From contig CALXFE010000014.1 in assembly GCA_944387545.1 (NCBI GenBank), forward strand, positions 1-41,102: a stretch of 41,102 nt of DNA, in the 5' to 3' direction. This DNA comes from an uncultured Clostridia bacterium. Lineage in GTDB: Bacteria; Bacillota; Clostridia; TANB77; CAG-508. The translations under genes and the position numbers were made by a program. Positions 7,588 through 16,308 of this stretch are shown piece after piece (the first letter of the stretch is position 1; each line of letters opens with the position of its first letter). Below the pieces are notes generated by a model. That model was not told the origin of the DNA and did no database searches. It worked only from the letters and a program-made list of their open reading frames with translations.

Positions 7588-8743
7588 TCATTTCATAATT
7601 TCATCCATGACTTTTGCTAAATATTTCATACTGGTTAGACATTGTTCTAATGTATTTCCTGTCGCTCCCACTTCTATGATGTTTGCATATTTTCCTGTAT
7701 GTTGATTATATCTAGAGGTTGTGAGCATAATTGGTTTAAATAGTCCTGGATATAATTCTTCTGCTTTTTCTTGTACTTTTATGGCAAATTTTAAATTTTG
7801 GTTCCAATTGGGATGCCATAATCCTCCTGCATTTGTTCCGAATGACAAACATGATTTGTGCTGCTTCTTCCTCTCCAATTTTGACTGTTGGTGCATAATC
7901 ACTTCTGCTTCCTATCGCATCTCTATGTAAATCAATAATGATATCTGATGGATTTGTTTGTAATAGACTTTCTACTGTTTTTAAGGAATTTGTATAAGAG
8001 CCATTATATGATGGATAATCATGGTAACTTGTATCATGAATGACATTATATCCATATTGTTGTAATTGTGTGGTAAGTTCTGTTCCGACTCTTGTGACTG
8101 TAAAATTCAGATCTGTAGTTCTAAAATTTCCAGTTGGTGTATAGGGATATAAGTCACTTGATGTATAACTTTCACAACTATGTGTATGAAATATCATGAC
8201 ATTTTTATTTTCAATTGTGATGTCTGGCGTTAACATTTCTTGGGTTAATTCATAATCTGTTTGATTTCTGATTTTTACATTTCCATATTGTGCATTATAA
8301 TTTTCTGCTATTGGATTATTGGTTATAATTTCTGTTCCAACATCTGTTGTTGCTAATTCTACCTCTTGTTCTGTTTCATTTGTATTATCTGTATTTTTTT
8401 CTTCTGACTTTGATATCTCCTCCATATTTTGAATTTCTTCTATAGAACTAATTTGCGTTCCTAACATAAATTTTAATATATCATTTTCACTTAATTTTTC
8501 TTTTTTCTTTTCTTCACTATGATTAATAGATGCTACAACTGGAAGTGTAGCATCTAAACAGGATAACAAACTATGACTAGATAATTGGTTGGTTACATTT
8601 TCAACTTTTTGTGTCACTTGCTGGGTATCATTCTTTGCTCCAGAAAAATAATTCGTGATACTAAATATTAATAAAATGAGTACAAATATACATATAATAT
8701 ATTTTACGATATCCTTTAACCTTAATACTGTTACATTAAACAT
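7588..8743 (-). pseudogene. spoIIP: SpoIIP sporulation amidase, +1 frameshift (or programmed shift)
   Basis: SpoIIP is the membrane-anchored amidase/endopeptidase that works with SpoIID and SpoIIM in peptidoglycan thinning during forespore engulfment. The first 301 codons (8743-7841) encode a membrane helix (about residues 11-33), a low-complexity linker and the zinc-site motifs FHTHSCESY and DLHRDA. At 7840 the frame must move by +1 to continue with GTNAGGLWHPNW, SRYNQH and the closing IIEVGATGN. Dropping one base gives a normal 384-residue product. Without the shift the protein ends in an unrelated tail and lacks the catalytic C-terminus. The break is at ATT-CGG-AAC, the same heptamer core as in the P-type ATPase below. 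AAAGGAG precedes the ATG. The region around the break is otherwise well preserved, which argues against an old pseudogene. Confidence 0.9.
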
Positions 8744-8773
8744 ATACTTTTTCTCCTTTGTCCAAATTCCTAT

Positions 8774-8806
8774 ATATATGTATATGCAAAATTTTTAAGA
8801 ATATTA
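8774..8806 (-). promoter_or_regulatory. Possible sigma-E promoter of spoIIP
   Basis: On the minus strand ATATT (8801-8805) is followed about 13-15 bases later by CATATACATAT. This is similar to the sigma-E pattern ATATT then CATACAnT, though the -10 match depends on the alignment chosen. Bacillus spoIIP is sigma-E dependent. Confidence 0.3.
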
Positions 8807-8905
8807 TTTATTTTTTATATTTTTATTTATTACATATTCAATTCCAAACATTTAAGTTATCAAAATAATATTTAAAATTAAATCACGACCTTTATTTCTC
8901 ATAAT

Positions 8906-9370
8906 TTACATATTTAAAAAGTATATAGAAATATTTAAATATGTCGCAAAAAATAGCCATAAGACATAGGGTATTAATAAAATTCCAGATAGTTTATTTT
9001 GTTTATAAAATTGATATGTCATAAGAATTACCAATATATCTAAAATGATAATCCATAAGACAGATAATAATCTAAGTCTGAATACAAAGAATATAAATGT
9101 CCATAAATAGTTAAAAATCAATTGAATATAATATAGCTGTTTGGTTTCTTTTGGTATTTTCCCTTTTTCTTTTAACAATGTATAGGATATTCCAATTAAC
9201 AAATAAATAATTGTCCAAACAATTGGAAATACAATCCCTGGTGGAGATAATGTTGGTTTTACCAAGTCATGATAATCCATGTAACCAGATGTCAAGATTC
9301 CAACAATTCCCCCAATAATCAATGGTAATAATGCATGAAATATCTTTTTTACATTTTGATTGCTTTTTAT
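8906..9370 (-). CDS. TspO/MBR-family membrane protein, probable ATA start
   Basis: TspO proteins are five-helix membrane proteins that bind porphyrins and related ligands. Family motifs are present: SPPGIVFPIVWTIIY, then LIFNYLWTFIFF, then PYVLWLFFATYLN. The longest frame with a usual start codon begins at a TTG at 9322 and gives 138 residues, which cuts off the first helix. The frame is open upstream (LLPLIIGGIVGILTSG completes helix 1). A perfect GGAGGG lies exactly 7 bases before an ATA codon at 9370, giving 154 residues, the family's normal length. No ATG, GTG or TTG is found between. Translation therefore probably starts at ATA, or an ATG has mutated. The gene stands between dnaE and spoIIP. 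Confidence 0.8.
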   Translation of the reverse strand: MKSNQNVKKIFHALLPLIIGGIVGILTSGYMDYHDLVKPTLSPPGIVFPIVWTIIYLLIGISYTLLKEKGKIPKETKQLYYIQLIFNYLWTFIFFVFRLRLLSVLWIIILDILVILMTYQFYKQNKLSGILLIPYVLWLFFATYLNISIYFLNM

Positions 9371-9417
9371 ATAAAATCCCTCCCTTCTTTACTAAAGATA
9401 TTTTCAAAATATAAAAT

Positions 9418-9537
9418 TTATGCTTCCAGTAGAATCCTAAATTCAGTTATTTCGTCCATCAATTTGTCTGGTATACATTCATAACACGCTCTTTCATCAT
9501 AGATTTCACAACTTATATATGTATATATGATTGCCAT
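9418..9537 (-). CDS. Possible 39-aa small protein downstream of dnaE
   Basis: An ATG-initiated frame of 39 codons (begins MAIIYTYISCEIYDERACYE, ends EFRILLEA) lies 41 bases after the dnaE stop on the same strand. It has three Cys and an acidic helical second half. No convincing ribosome-binding site is visible upstream, which lowers confidence. It could be a translated small protein of the dnaE transcript or the remnant of a longer gene. Confidence 0.35.
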   Translation of the reverse strand: MAIIYTYISCEIYDERACYECIPDKLMDEITEFRILLEA

Positions 9538-9578
9538 CTAGGTTAAACATATTTATGATAATCTACTTTAAATTAGCT

Positions 9579-12500
9579 CTATTCCTCTTTCACCAACACA
9601 TTCTCATTTCCAATAATCCATCTGAAAATATCCAAGATCTCCTCTGTTACATACATTTGTCCACAACTTTTATTTTCATTATCCACTTGAACAAAAACAG
9701 GCATATTGTTTTTGTCTCCGTTGAAATATTTTATAGCACCTCTTAATTTCTTTTTATCTTCTTCATCAGCATTTGTAATATTTAGTAGCAAAATCTTATG
9801 TTTTTGTTCTCCAAAGTCTTTGATGTCATTTGCAACAATTTTGGTAGCATCATCTTCACGAATGCTTAGTCTTCCTTCTACTAATACAATATTTTCTTCT
9901 GCTAAGCTAGCACCTGCTTTCATATAGGCATTTTCAAATACAATTACCTCTGCCTGACCATATAAATCTTCAATGGTAACAAATGCCATAATCTTGTTAT
10001 TTTTCGTATATTTCTTTTTGATAGAAGTAATAATTCCTGCATATTTGACATGGTCTCCATCAGAAAATTTTGGCTTTTCTAAATTGATTTCTTCGCCATC
10101 ATATTGCACTATAGAGTTTTGTTCATCAATTTCTTTCATTTGCATTGTGTTGATATTGGTTTGCATTTCTATTTGATGTCTTAATTTTTCCAATGGATGT
10201 CCTGAAATATAGATACCTAGCATTTCTTTTTCTGTTGATAGCAAATCTCTTTCTGACATTTCTTCATGTTCTTCAAATACATATTTCTTCTCATTTATTT
10301 CTTTTTTGTCTTCTTCTGAGCCTAAATCAAACATAGAGACTTGTCCTGAAAATCCTTTTTTCTTACTGCTTTGAATGGTATCTACAATATTTTCAAAAGA
10401 AGCAAGCAATGTACTTCTCGTTTGTTCAAAACTATCAAATACACCTGCTTTTATTAAGCTTTCAATACATTTTTTGTTAACGGCATCATCTGCAATTCTT
10501 TCACAAAAATCTGTAAATCCTTTGTAATCTCCATGTTCATTTCTTTCTTTAACAATGTTATCTACTGGTACAGTTCCTACATTTTTGATACTACCTAATC
10601 CAAATCGAATTTTTCCATCTTCTACTGTGAATTTGGTACTACTTTTATTGATTTCTGGCTTTAAAATTTCGATTCCTAAGTTTTTACATTCATCAATATA
10701 TTGTGGGACTTTATCTAAGTTTCCTAAATAACTATTTAAAGTCGCTGCCATAAATTCTGCTGGATAATATGCTTTTAAATAGGCTGTTCTGTATGCGACA
10801 ACTGCATAACAAGCAGCATGCGATTTGTTAAATGCATATTTTGCAAATTCTGCCATTTCATCAAAGATTTTATTGGCTGATTCTGCATCTATTCCGTTTC
10901 TTACACACCCTGGCACAATAACATTTCCATTTTCATCTACTTGTCCATTGATAAAGACTTCTCTTTCCTTTGCCATGACATCTAGCTTTTTCTTTCCCAT
11001 GGCCCTTCTTACTAAGTCAGCTCTTCCTAATGAATAACCTGCCAAGTTTCGTACAATTTGCATAACTTGTTCTTGATATACCATACAACCATAGGTTACA
11101 TTTAAGATTGGCTCTAAACTTGGATGGGTATATTCATTATGCCCCGGATGTTGTTTTCCTTTAATATATCTTGGAATCTGGTCCATTGGTCCTGGTCTGT
11201 ATAAAGAAACACCGGCAATTAAGTCTTCTAAGCAGTCTGGTTTTAGTTCCTTCATGAAGTTGGTCATTCCTTGTGACTCAAATTGGAAAATACCACAAGA
11301 TTTTCCTTCTTGCCATAATTTATATACTTTAGGATCTGCCATCTCTTTATCAAATTCAACTTTAATCCCTCTATCTTTTTCTACCATTTCAATGGTATCT
11401 TGAATAACCGTTAAAGTCCTCAATCCCAAAAAGTCCATTTTTAGTAATCCTAGTTCTTCCAATGTTGTCATGATATATTGTGTAGAAATTTGCCCATCAC
11501 GAACATATAAAGGAACATAGGTATCTACTGGATCTTTTGTAATAACAACTCCACATGCATGAGTAGATGCCTGTCTTGGCATTCCTTCTAGCCCCATGGC
11601 AATATCTAATAGATTTTTTACTTGTGGGTCATTTTCATATTTTTGTCGTAATTCTATATTTTGTTCTAAAGCTTTTTTAATGGTAATATGTAATTCATTT
11701 GGTATCATTTTCGCTAAGGTATCTGCCTCTGCATAAGGTACATCTAATACTCTTGCTACATCTCGAATAACCATTCTTGCAGACATGGTTCCAAAAGTAA
11801 TAATCTGCGAAACATGATCATGTCCATATTTTTCAGATACATAATCAATAACCTCTTGTCTATGCGCATCACTAAAATCAACATCAAAGTCAGGCATACT
11901 AATTCTTTCAGGATTTAGAAATCTTTCAAATAGTAAATCATATTTCATTGGATTAATATCTGTAATTTCAATGGCATACGCAATAATAGACCCTGCACCT
12001 GACCCTCTTCCTGGTCCTACAGAAATGTTATGGGTTTTGGCATAATGAATAAAATCCCATACAATTAGGAAATAATCTACATATCCCATTTTTTTGATAA
12101 CACCAATTTCATATTCTGCTCTATCTAGTATTTCTTTACTTGGATTTTCTCCATATCTTTTTTTGATACCATCATCACAAAGTTTTTTGAAATAGTCATA
12201 ATGTGTTGGATATTCTGGTGGTACATCATAGTTCGGTAATATGGTATGCCCAAATTCAAATTCTACATTACATTTATCTGCAATTTTTACGGTATTTTCT
12301 ATGGCATCTGGAAATGCACTAAAATATTGTGACATTTCTTCTGGAGATTTGACATATAGCTCATCTGTATCAAATCGCATTCTATCAGGGTCACTCATTC
12401 GTTTTCCTGTTTGAATACATAATAGAACTTCATGGTTATAGGCATCTTCTCTTTTTAAATAATGAGCATCATTTGTAGCAACTAATGGTATATCTAATTT

Positions 12501-13082
12501 TCTTGCTAGTTTTACTAATTTTTGATTAGCCAATACTTGTTCTTTAATTCCATTGTTTTGAATTTCTATATAATAATCTTCACCAAAAACTTTTTTATGC
12601 CATAGTGCCACTTCTTCTGCTTTTTCTTCTTGTCCGTTTGATAAAGCTTGATTAACGGCACCTGCTAAACAAGCGCTTAAACAAATCAACCCTTCATGAT
12701 ATTTTTCCAATACCTCTAAATCAATACGAGGTTTATAATAATATCCATCCACAAATCCAATAGAAACCAATTTACTTAAGTTTTTATATCCTTGATTATT
12801 TTTGGCTAATAAAATCAAATGATTATAATGATTATCAATATTGGGTTCTTTATCAAATCTACTTCTAGGTGCTACATACACTTCACAACCAATAATTGGT
12901 TTAATCCCTTCCTTTTTACACGCTTTATAAAAGTCAATCGCACCATACATGACCCCATGGTCTGTGATTGCCATTGCTTTCATTCCTAGTTCTTTGGCTC
13001 TTACTGGTAAGTCTTTAATTCTATTTGCTCCATCTAATAAACTAAATTCACTATGTATATGTAAATGCACAAAATCTGACAT
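9579..13082 (-). CDS. dnaE: DNA polymerase III alpha subunit, DnaE type
   Basis: This 1167-residue replicative polymerase has an N-terminal PHP domain (HLHIHSEFSLLDGA, then ITDHG) and the C-family catalytic core. The core includes GPGRGSGAGS (about residues 360-369) and the catalytic aspartates in PDFDVDF (about 393-399). Helix-hairpin-helix and OB-fold regions follow near 800-1080 (for example VKYAGIITSIKKK). It lacks the exonuclease insert of PolC, so it is the DnaE type, which in Firmicutes usually works beside PolC. I start it at the ATG at 13082, about 8 bases after AGAGGA; an ATG at 13109 has no ribosome-binding site. It is transcribed from the promoter at 13121-13149. Confidence 0.97.
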   Translation of the reverse strand: MSDFVHLHIHSEFSLLDGANRIKDLPVRAKELGMKAMAITDHGVMYGAIDFYKACKKEGIKPIIGCEVYVAPRSRFDKEPNIDNHYNHLILLAKNNQGYKNLSKLVSIGFVDGYYYKPRIDLEVLEKYHEGLICLSACLAGAVNQALSNGQEEKAEEVALWHKKVFGEDYYIEIQNNGIKEQVLANQKLVKLARKLDIPLVATNDAHYLKREDAYNHEVLLCIQTGKRMSDPDRMRFDTDELYVKSPEEMSQYFSAFPDAIENTVKIADKCNVEFEFGHTILPNYDVPPEYPTHYDYFKKLCDDGIKKRYGENPSKEILDRAEYEIGVIKKMGYVDYFLIVWDFIHYAKTHNISVGPGRGSGAGSIIAYAIEITDINPMKYDLLFERFLNPERISMPDFDVDFSDAHRQEVIDYVSEKYGHDHVSQIITFGTMSARMVIRDVARVLDVPYAEADTLAKMIPNELHITIKKALEQNIELRQKYENDPQVKNLLDIAMGLEGMPRQASTHACGVVITKDPVDTYVPLYVRDGQISTQYIMTTLEELGLLKMDFLGLRTLTVIQDTIEMVEKDRGIKVEFDKEMADPKVYKLWQEGKSCGIFQFESQGMTNFMKELKPDCLEDLIAGVSLYRPGPMDQIPRYIKGKQHPGHNEYTHPSLEPILNVTYGCMVYQEQVMQIVRNLAGYSLGRADLVRRAMGKKKLDVMAKEREVFINGQVDENGNVIVPGCVRNGIDAESANKIFDEMAEFAKYAFNKSHAACYAVVAYRTAYLKAYYPAEFMAATLNSYLGNLDKVPQYIDECKNLGIEILKPEINKSSTKFTVEDGKIRFGLGSIKNVGTVPVDNIVKERNEHGDYKGFTDFCERIADDAVNKKCIESLIKAGVFDSFEQTRSTLLASFENIVDTIQSSKKKGFSGQVSMFDLGSEEDKKEINEKKYVFEEHEEMSERDLLSTEKEMLGIYISGHPLEKLRHQIEMQTNINTMQMKEIDEQNSIVQYDGEEINLEKPKFSDGDHVKYAGIITSIKKKYTKNNKIMAFVTIEDLYGQAEVIVFENAYMKAGASLAEENIVLVEGRLSIREDDATKIVANDIKDFGEQKHKILLLNITNADEEDKKKLRGAIKYFNGDKNNMPVFVQVDNENKSCGQMYVTEEILDIFRWIIGNENVLVKEE

Positions 13083-13120
13083 CTTTTTTCCTCTTTTCGT
13101 ATATTCCATTTTTCTTTTGC

Positions 13121-13149
13121 ATTATATCATAATTTTTGCAAATGTCCAA
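13121..13149 (-). promoter_or_regulatory. Sigma-A promoter of dnaE
   Basis: TTGGAC (13144-13149), a 17-base spacer and TATAAT (13121-13126) on the minus strand, about 40 bases before the dnaE start. Confidence 0.75.
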
Positions 13150-13217
13150 TCGATAATCTAATAGTGATCAATGAGAAACGTTCCTTTCGAGAAGATTTTT
13201 TTAATAAAATTAATTTT

Positions 13218-13257
13218 AAAAAAATGTCTCAAACAGAAACGTCCTCAATTGCTCATT
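13218..13257 (-). terminator. Repeat-type terminator overlapping the srtB stop
   Basis: The minus strand reads TGAGCAATTGAGGACG, then TTTCTGTTTGAGACA, then a run of seven T. The first TGA is the sortase stop codon. This is a diverged member of the GGGGACG repeat family (GAGGACG here), and its left arm pairs poorly. Confidence 0.55.
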
Positions 13258-14122
13258 TTCTCCTTCCTACTACTACAAATCTTCCATCTTCTACATAATA
13301 TGCACAAGTCGATAACGTAATTAATTGATCTCCGTAGTTTGCTGTTGCATCAATAGGATATAATGAGGCATTTTTAGCATTTTTTACAAATTGATTATAT
13401 TCTTCTTCTGATTTGTTATTAATAAAATAATAATAACGAAATACATTTTTTTCTGATTTATAATATACTCTTGATTTAAAAACGGAAATAATTTCATATT
13501 GGTCATCTTCTTTAGCTGTTGTAAAGCGGATAACTGGATGTTCTTGATAAAAACTTTTCTTTTCATATTTTAATAATTCTTGAAACATCATTCCATTTCC
13601 TAAGTTATGGCCATAAATTAATAAATTATTATTTGGTATATTCCAATTATAATTCGCATCTAAAAAGATTGACCCATTTTTGCTTTTTTCTTTTTTATAA
13701 TTATGTGTCATGTAATAACGATTATCTGTTCCCTGTAATACTGGATAATTAATATTTGTATTTTCAATTTCTAACCAACCGACAATGTCTGCATTTTGCC
13801 CTTGCAATTCCTTTACTTGTAGCATTCTTTCCGTTTCTTTATTTTGCTCTATTGTATTTTCTGTTGATATTGTTTCTCCATTTTGTTCTACTTTTGTCTG
13901 AACATTTTCTTCTCCACTTTCTGAAATATTTTGTGTAGCTTCTTTTGTAGTTTCTTTTTCATATACGTTTATTGTACTTAATAAATTACTTTGTTCTTTC
14001 GCTTCTTGTTTCAATGAAAAAAAGTTTATAACATACATTAAAGATAACACCATCAATATGGTTAAAAGTAAATAGATAATGACATGTATTTTTTTTATTT
14101 TTGCTTTTGTTTTTTCTTCCAT
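13253..14122 (-). CDS. srtB: Class B sortase
   Basis: This 289-residue membrane-anchored transpeptidase attaches surface proteins to the cell wall. An N-terminal cytoplasmic stretch is followed by a membrane helix (about residues 12-33) and a low-complexity Glu/Thr linker to about 100. The sortase domain then starts at DIVGWLEIENTNINYPVLQ, a class B feature. The catalytic residues are His in IYGHNLG, Cys in TLSTCAYY and Arg in GRFVVVGRR. The gene upstream in the same direction, 53 bases away, encodes a protein with a C-terminal TPKTG sorting signal, so enzyme and substrate appear to be encoded together. Its stop overlaps a repeat-type terminator. Confidence 0.93.
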   Translation of the reverse strand: MEEKTKAKIKKIHVIIYLLLTILMVLSLMYVINFFSLKQEAKEQSNLLSTINVYEKETTKEATQNISESGEENVQTKVEQNGETISTENTIEQNKETERMLQVKELQGQNADIVGWLEIENTNINYPVLQGTDNRYYMTHNYKKEKSKNGSIFLDANYNWNIPNNNLLIYGHNLGNGMMFQELLKYEKKSFYQEHPVIRFTTAKEDDQYEIISVFKSRVYYKSEKNVFRYYYFINNKSEEEYNQFVKNAKNASLYPIDATANYGDQLITLSTCAYYVEDGRFVVVGRRK

Positions 14123-14175
14123 GATAACTCCTTAAACTTAGTATATATCGATAAATGAAGGATAGACGATTTTGC

Positions 14176-15297
14176 CTATCCTTTGATATTTTTGTTTTTC
14201 ATAGAAATCATGACAACTGATGATAATAGAATTGCTAATACAGCTAATCCTAGATAATTTTCTATACCTGTTTTTGGTGTTTCATCTTTTTCTTCAGGTT
14301 CTGGTTTTGTTTCTTCTGGTGCAGTTGCTTCTACTATAGAAATTTTTGCATAAATTGTTGTATCTGTGTTTAATGAGTCATTAAAATTAAATTCTGTTGT
14401 ATAGTTTGCATCTGTATAATATCCATCAATTTTTTCATTATCCTCTAATACAATGTGTGATGATACTAAATCAGCAGTAATCATAGTTCCTTCATTTGCA
14501 GTAAATCTAATTTCTCTTTCATTAGCCATAACCGTTACAATTACCTTTTTCTGGTCTGTATTTCCTGTCACCTTATCTGGTACAACTGTTTCAGCAATAA
14601 CATTATTATATTGATCTGTTAAAACAACTTTATCGTCTGTTAAGACAATTTTGTTAGTTGTATCTGGTGTATTGGTAATTGTAAATTCTGTCAAACTATC
14701 ATTTTCAGCAACTCTGACAACATTTTCTGTTGAATCTGATGTTAAAACTCCATTCATTGTTAATGTTGGATTATTGGTTGCAGCTGCCCCTTTGGCAATT
14801 TCAATACCATTATTGGCTCCTGTTCCATTATATCCTAAATGTAAGTCTATTACTTCAACATTACCACCATTGGCAAGAACACCACCATATTTAAATCCTG
14901 TTATAGAAACATTATTTAATATAACTGTTCCTCCGTCATAAGCTTGTACTCCATATTTCGGTCCATTTTGTAAATTAATATTTTTTAATGTTAATTTACC
15001 AGCAGCAAATTGTGCTGTAAACATCGTTTGATTTCCTGATGTTGATGTCCAATCACTAGCTCCTGTAATGGTATATCCATTACCATCAATTGTAATTTGT
15101 TTTTGTATAACAATTGGTGCTTTTACTGTAATATTATTTTGTAAAGTAATGGTTTCTCCATCACCAACACTAGAAATAGCACTAAGTAAAGAACTTTCAT
15201 CTGTAACTGGTGTTGCCGCCTTTGTAAAATTTGGTATAAAGAAACTAATCGCAAAAATTGCTATAAAAAATATAATGAATTTAATTGTTTTATTCAT
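14176..15297 (-). CDS. Cell-wall-anchored beta-helix surface protein, TPKTG signal
   Basis: The 373-residue protein starts with a signal peptide (about residues 1-28, ending FTKAA). A repetitive strand-rich region (about 40-200) has patterns such as ITIDGNGYTITGASDW and LTLKNINLQNGPKYGV, typical of right-handed parallel beta-helix folds. A second beta domain extends to about 325, followed by a Glu/Pro-rich wall-spanning stretch (EETKPEPEEKDE). The C-terminus is a sorting signal: TPKTG, a hydrophobic helix, then basic MKNKNIKG. Clostridioides difficile SrtB is known to recognise (S/P/N)PxTG-like motifs, so TPKTG fits the adjacent class B sortase. GGAGGTG precedes the ATG. The ligand or role at the surface is unknown. 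Confidence 0.85.
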   Translation of the reverse strand: MNKTIKFIIFFIAIFAISFFIPNFTKAATPVTDESSLLSAISSVGDGETITLQNNITVKAPIVIQKQITIDGNGYTITGASDWTSTSGNQTMFTAQFAAGKLTLKNINLQNGPKYGVQAYDGGTVILNNVSITGFKYGGVLANGGNVEVIDLHLGYNGTGANNGIEIAKGAAATNNPTLTMNGVLTSDSTENVVRVAENDSLTEFTITNTPDTTNKIVLTDDKVVLTDQYNNVIAETVVPDKVTGNTDQKKVIVTVMANEREIRFTANEGTMITADLVSSHIVLEDNEKIDGYYTDANYTTEFNFNDSLNTDTTIYAKISIVEATAPEETKPEPEEKDETPKTGIENYLGLAVLAILLSSVVMISMKNKNIKG

Positions 15298-15346
15298 TTT
15301 TTCACCTCCACTAAATGTATTTTTACCTTTTTTTCTTTTAATTATT

Positions 15347-15374
15347 TATATATTTTCTAATTAAATTTTTCCAA
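15347..15374 (-). promoter_or_regulatory. Possible promoter of the surface protein-sortase operon
   Basis: TTGGAA (15369-15374), a 16-base spacer and TATATA (15347-15352) on the minus strand, about 50 bases upstream of the start. The region is extremely A/T-rich, so chance matches are likely. Confidence 0.4.
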
Positions 15375-15567
15375 TTTTTTGTCCTTTTTGGGGCGTTTTT
15401 GTTTGATATATTTTATGTTGATTTTGTTTTTTAATAAAATAAATGCTTATAAAACAGAGATAACATAATTGAATTTTCTGACATTCTAACTTATTAACAT
15501 CTCATATTTTTCTTTGAGTTATATATTTCATTTTAAAAAATGTGTTTTATATCGTTTCCTATACAAC

Positions 15568-15616
15568 AAAAAATAGCTATCGTATTTTCCTTAGTTTAAT
15601 ACGATAACTATTTTTT
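15568..15616. terminator. Terminator hairpin after hsp20
   Basis: AAAAAATAGCTATCGTAT pairs with ATACGATAACTATTTTTT, with one offset near the middle. It can work on either strand and lies about 55 bases past the hsp20 stop on the minus strand. Apart from this, 15375-15668 holds only A/T-rich sequence and two degenerate copies of the GGGGACG repeat (near 15380-15413 and 15641-15668). Confidence 0.75.
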
Positions 15617-15668
15617 ACAATTGATACATATTTAATTCAAAATATCCCCAATTGGATATAATGGACAT

Positions 15669-16088
15669 CTATTCAATTGGAATATACTTTTTCTCTGGCA
15701 ATTCTTTTTTGTCATCTTTTTTAGGTATTTCAATCATTAATGTTCCGTTTTTGAATTTTGCTTTAATTTCATCTTCTCTCACATGTTCTCCTACATAGAA
15801 ACTTCTTGAACATTCTCCAACATATCTTTCTTTACGTACATATTTTCCTTTTTCTTTTTCGTCGTCTACCTCTTTATTTACACTTGCATGTACTGTTAAA
15901 TATCCGTCTGATATCTCCATTTTGATATCTTCTTTTTCATATCCTGGCAAATCAATATCAATTACATATTTGTCTTTCTTTTCCTTAATATCTGTTTTCA
16001 TTAACTTGCTTTCTGTACCCTCAAAAAATGGATCTCTAAACATTTCATCAAATAAATCAAAATGATTTCTTCTTGGTATCATCATCAT
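15669..16088 (-). CDS. Small heat-shock protein, Hsp20/alpha-crystallin family
   Basis: This 139-residue ATP-independent holdase chaperone binds unfolding proteins. A short N-terminal arm (PRRNHFDLFDEMFRDPFF) precedes the alpha-crystallin domain (about residues 30-125), which has VIDIDLPGYEKEDIK and the closing strand NGTLMIEIPK. The C-terminal YIPIE is the IxI/V-type tail used in oligomer assembly. I start it at the first of three tandem ATGs (16088), 9 bases after GAGGAG; the upstream in-frame ATG at 16127 lies before that site. It is transcribed from a strong promoter overlapped by a CIRCE-like repeat, so heat-inducible control by HrcA is likely. Confidence 0.93.
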   Translation of the reverse strand: MMMIPRRNHFDLFDEMFRDPFFEGTESKLMKTDIKEKKDKYVIDIDLPGYEKEDIKMEISDGYLTVHASVNKEVDDEKEKGKYVRKERYVGECSRSFYVGEHVREDEIKAKFKNGTLMIEIPKKDDKKELPEKKYIPIE

Positions 16089-16184
16089 AATAATCAACTC
16101 CTCAATTTTATATTTATGTGTTGACACCTTTTTTTCGGTAGCACATATTTAGATTAAAAGTACTTTTATCTTTTTTCATTTATT

Positions 16185-16212
16185 ATTATATACCTATTTT
16201 TAGCAAAGTCAA
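16185..16212 (-). promoter_or_regulatory. Sigma-A promoter of hsp20
   Basis: TTGACT (16207-16212), a 16-base spacer and TATAAT (16185-16190) on the minus strand, with a leader of about 90 bases before the ATG. Confidence 0.8.
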
Positions 16213-16226
16213 TAGGAGAATGCTAA
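16200..16226. promoter_or_regulatory. CIRCE-like operator over the hsp20 -35
   Basis: TTAGCAAAG, nine bases, then GAATGCTAA. The HrcA operator CIRCE is TTAGCACTC-N9-GAGTGCTAA. The spacer length is exact, the right arm matches 8 of 9, and the left arm 6 of 9. The outer six bases on each side form a perfect inverted repeat. It covers the -35 box of the hsp20 promoter. Confidence 0.6.
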
Positions 16227-16308
16227 AATTCACAAAAGTTTCACATTTCTTTTAAACCCGGCTTATTTCTTAACTTTTCTCTTTTTATTATTCTATATTT
16301 TTTGATTT

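Noticed and set aside
16089..16127. Longer N-terminus for Hsp20 from the ATG at 16127
   Set aside because: The good ribosome-binding site lies inside that extension and points to the ATG at 16088.
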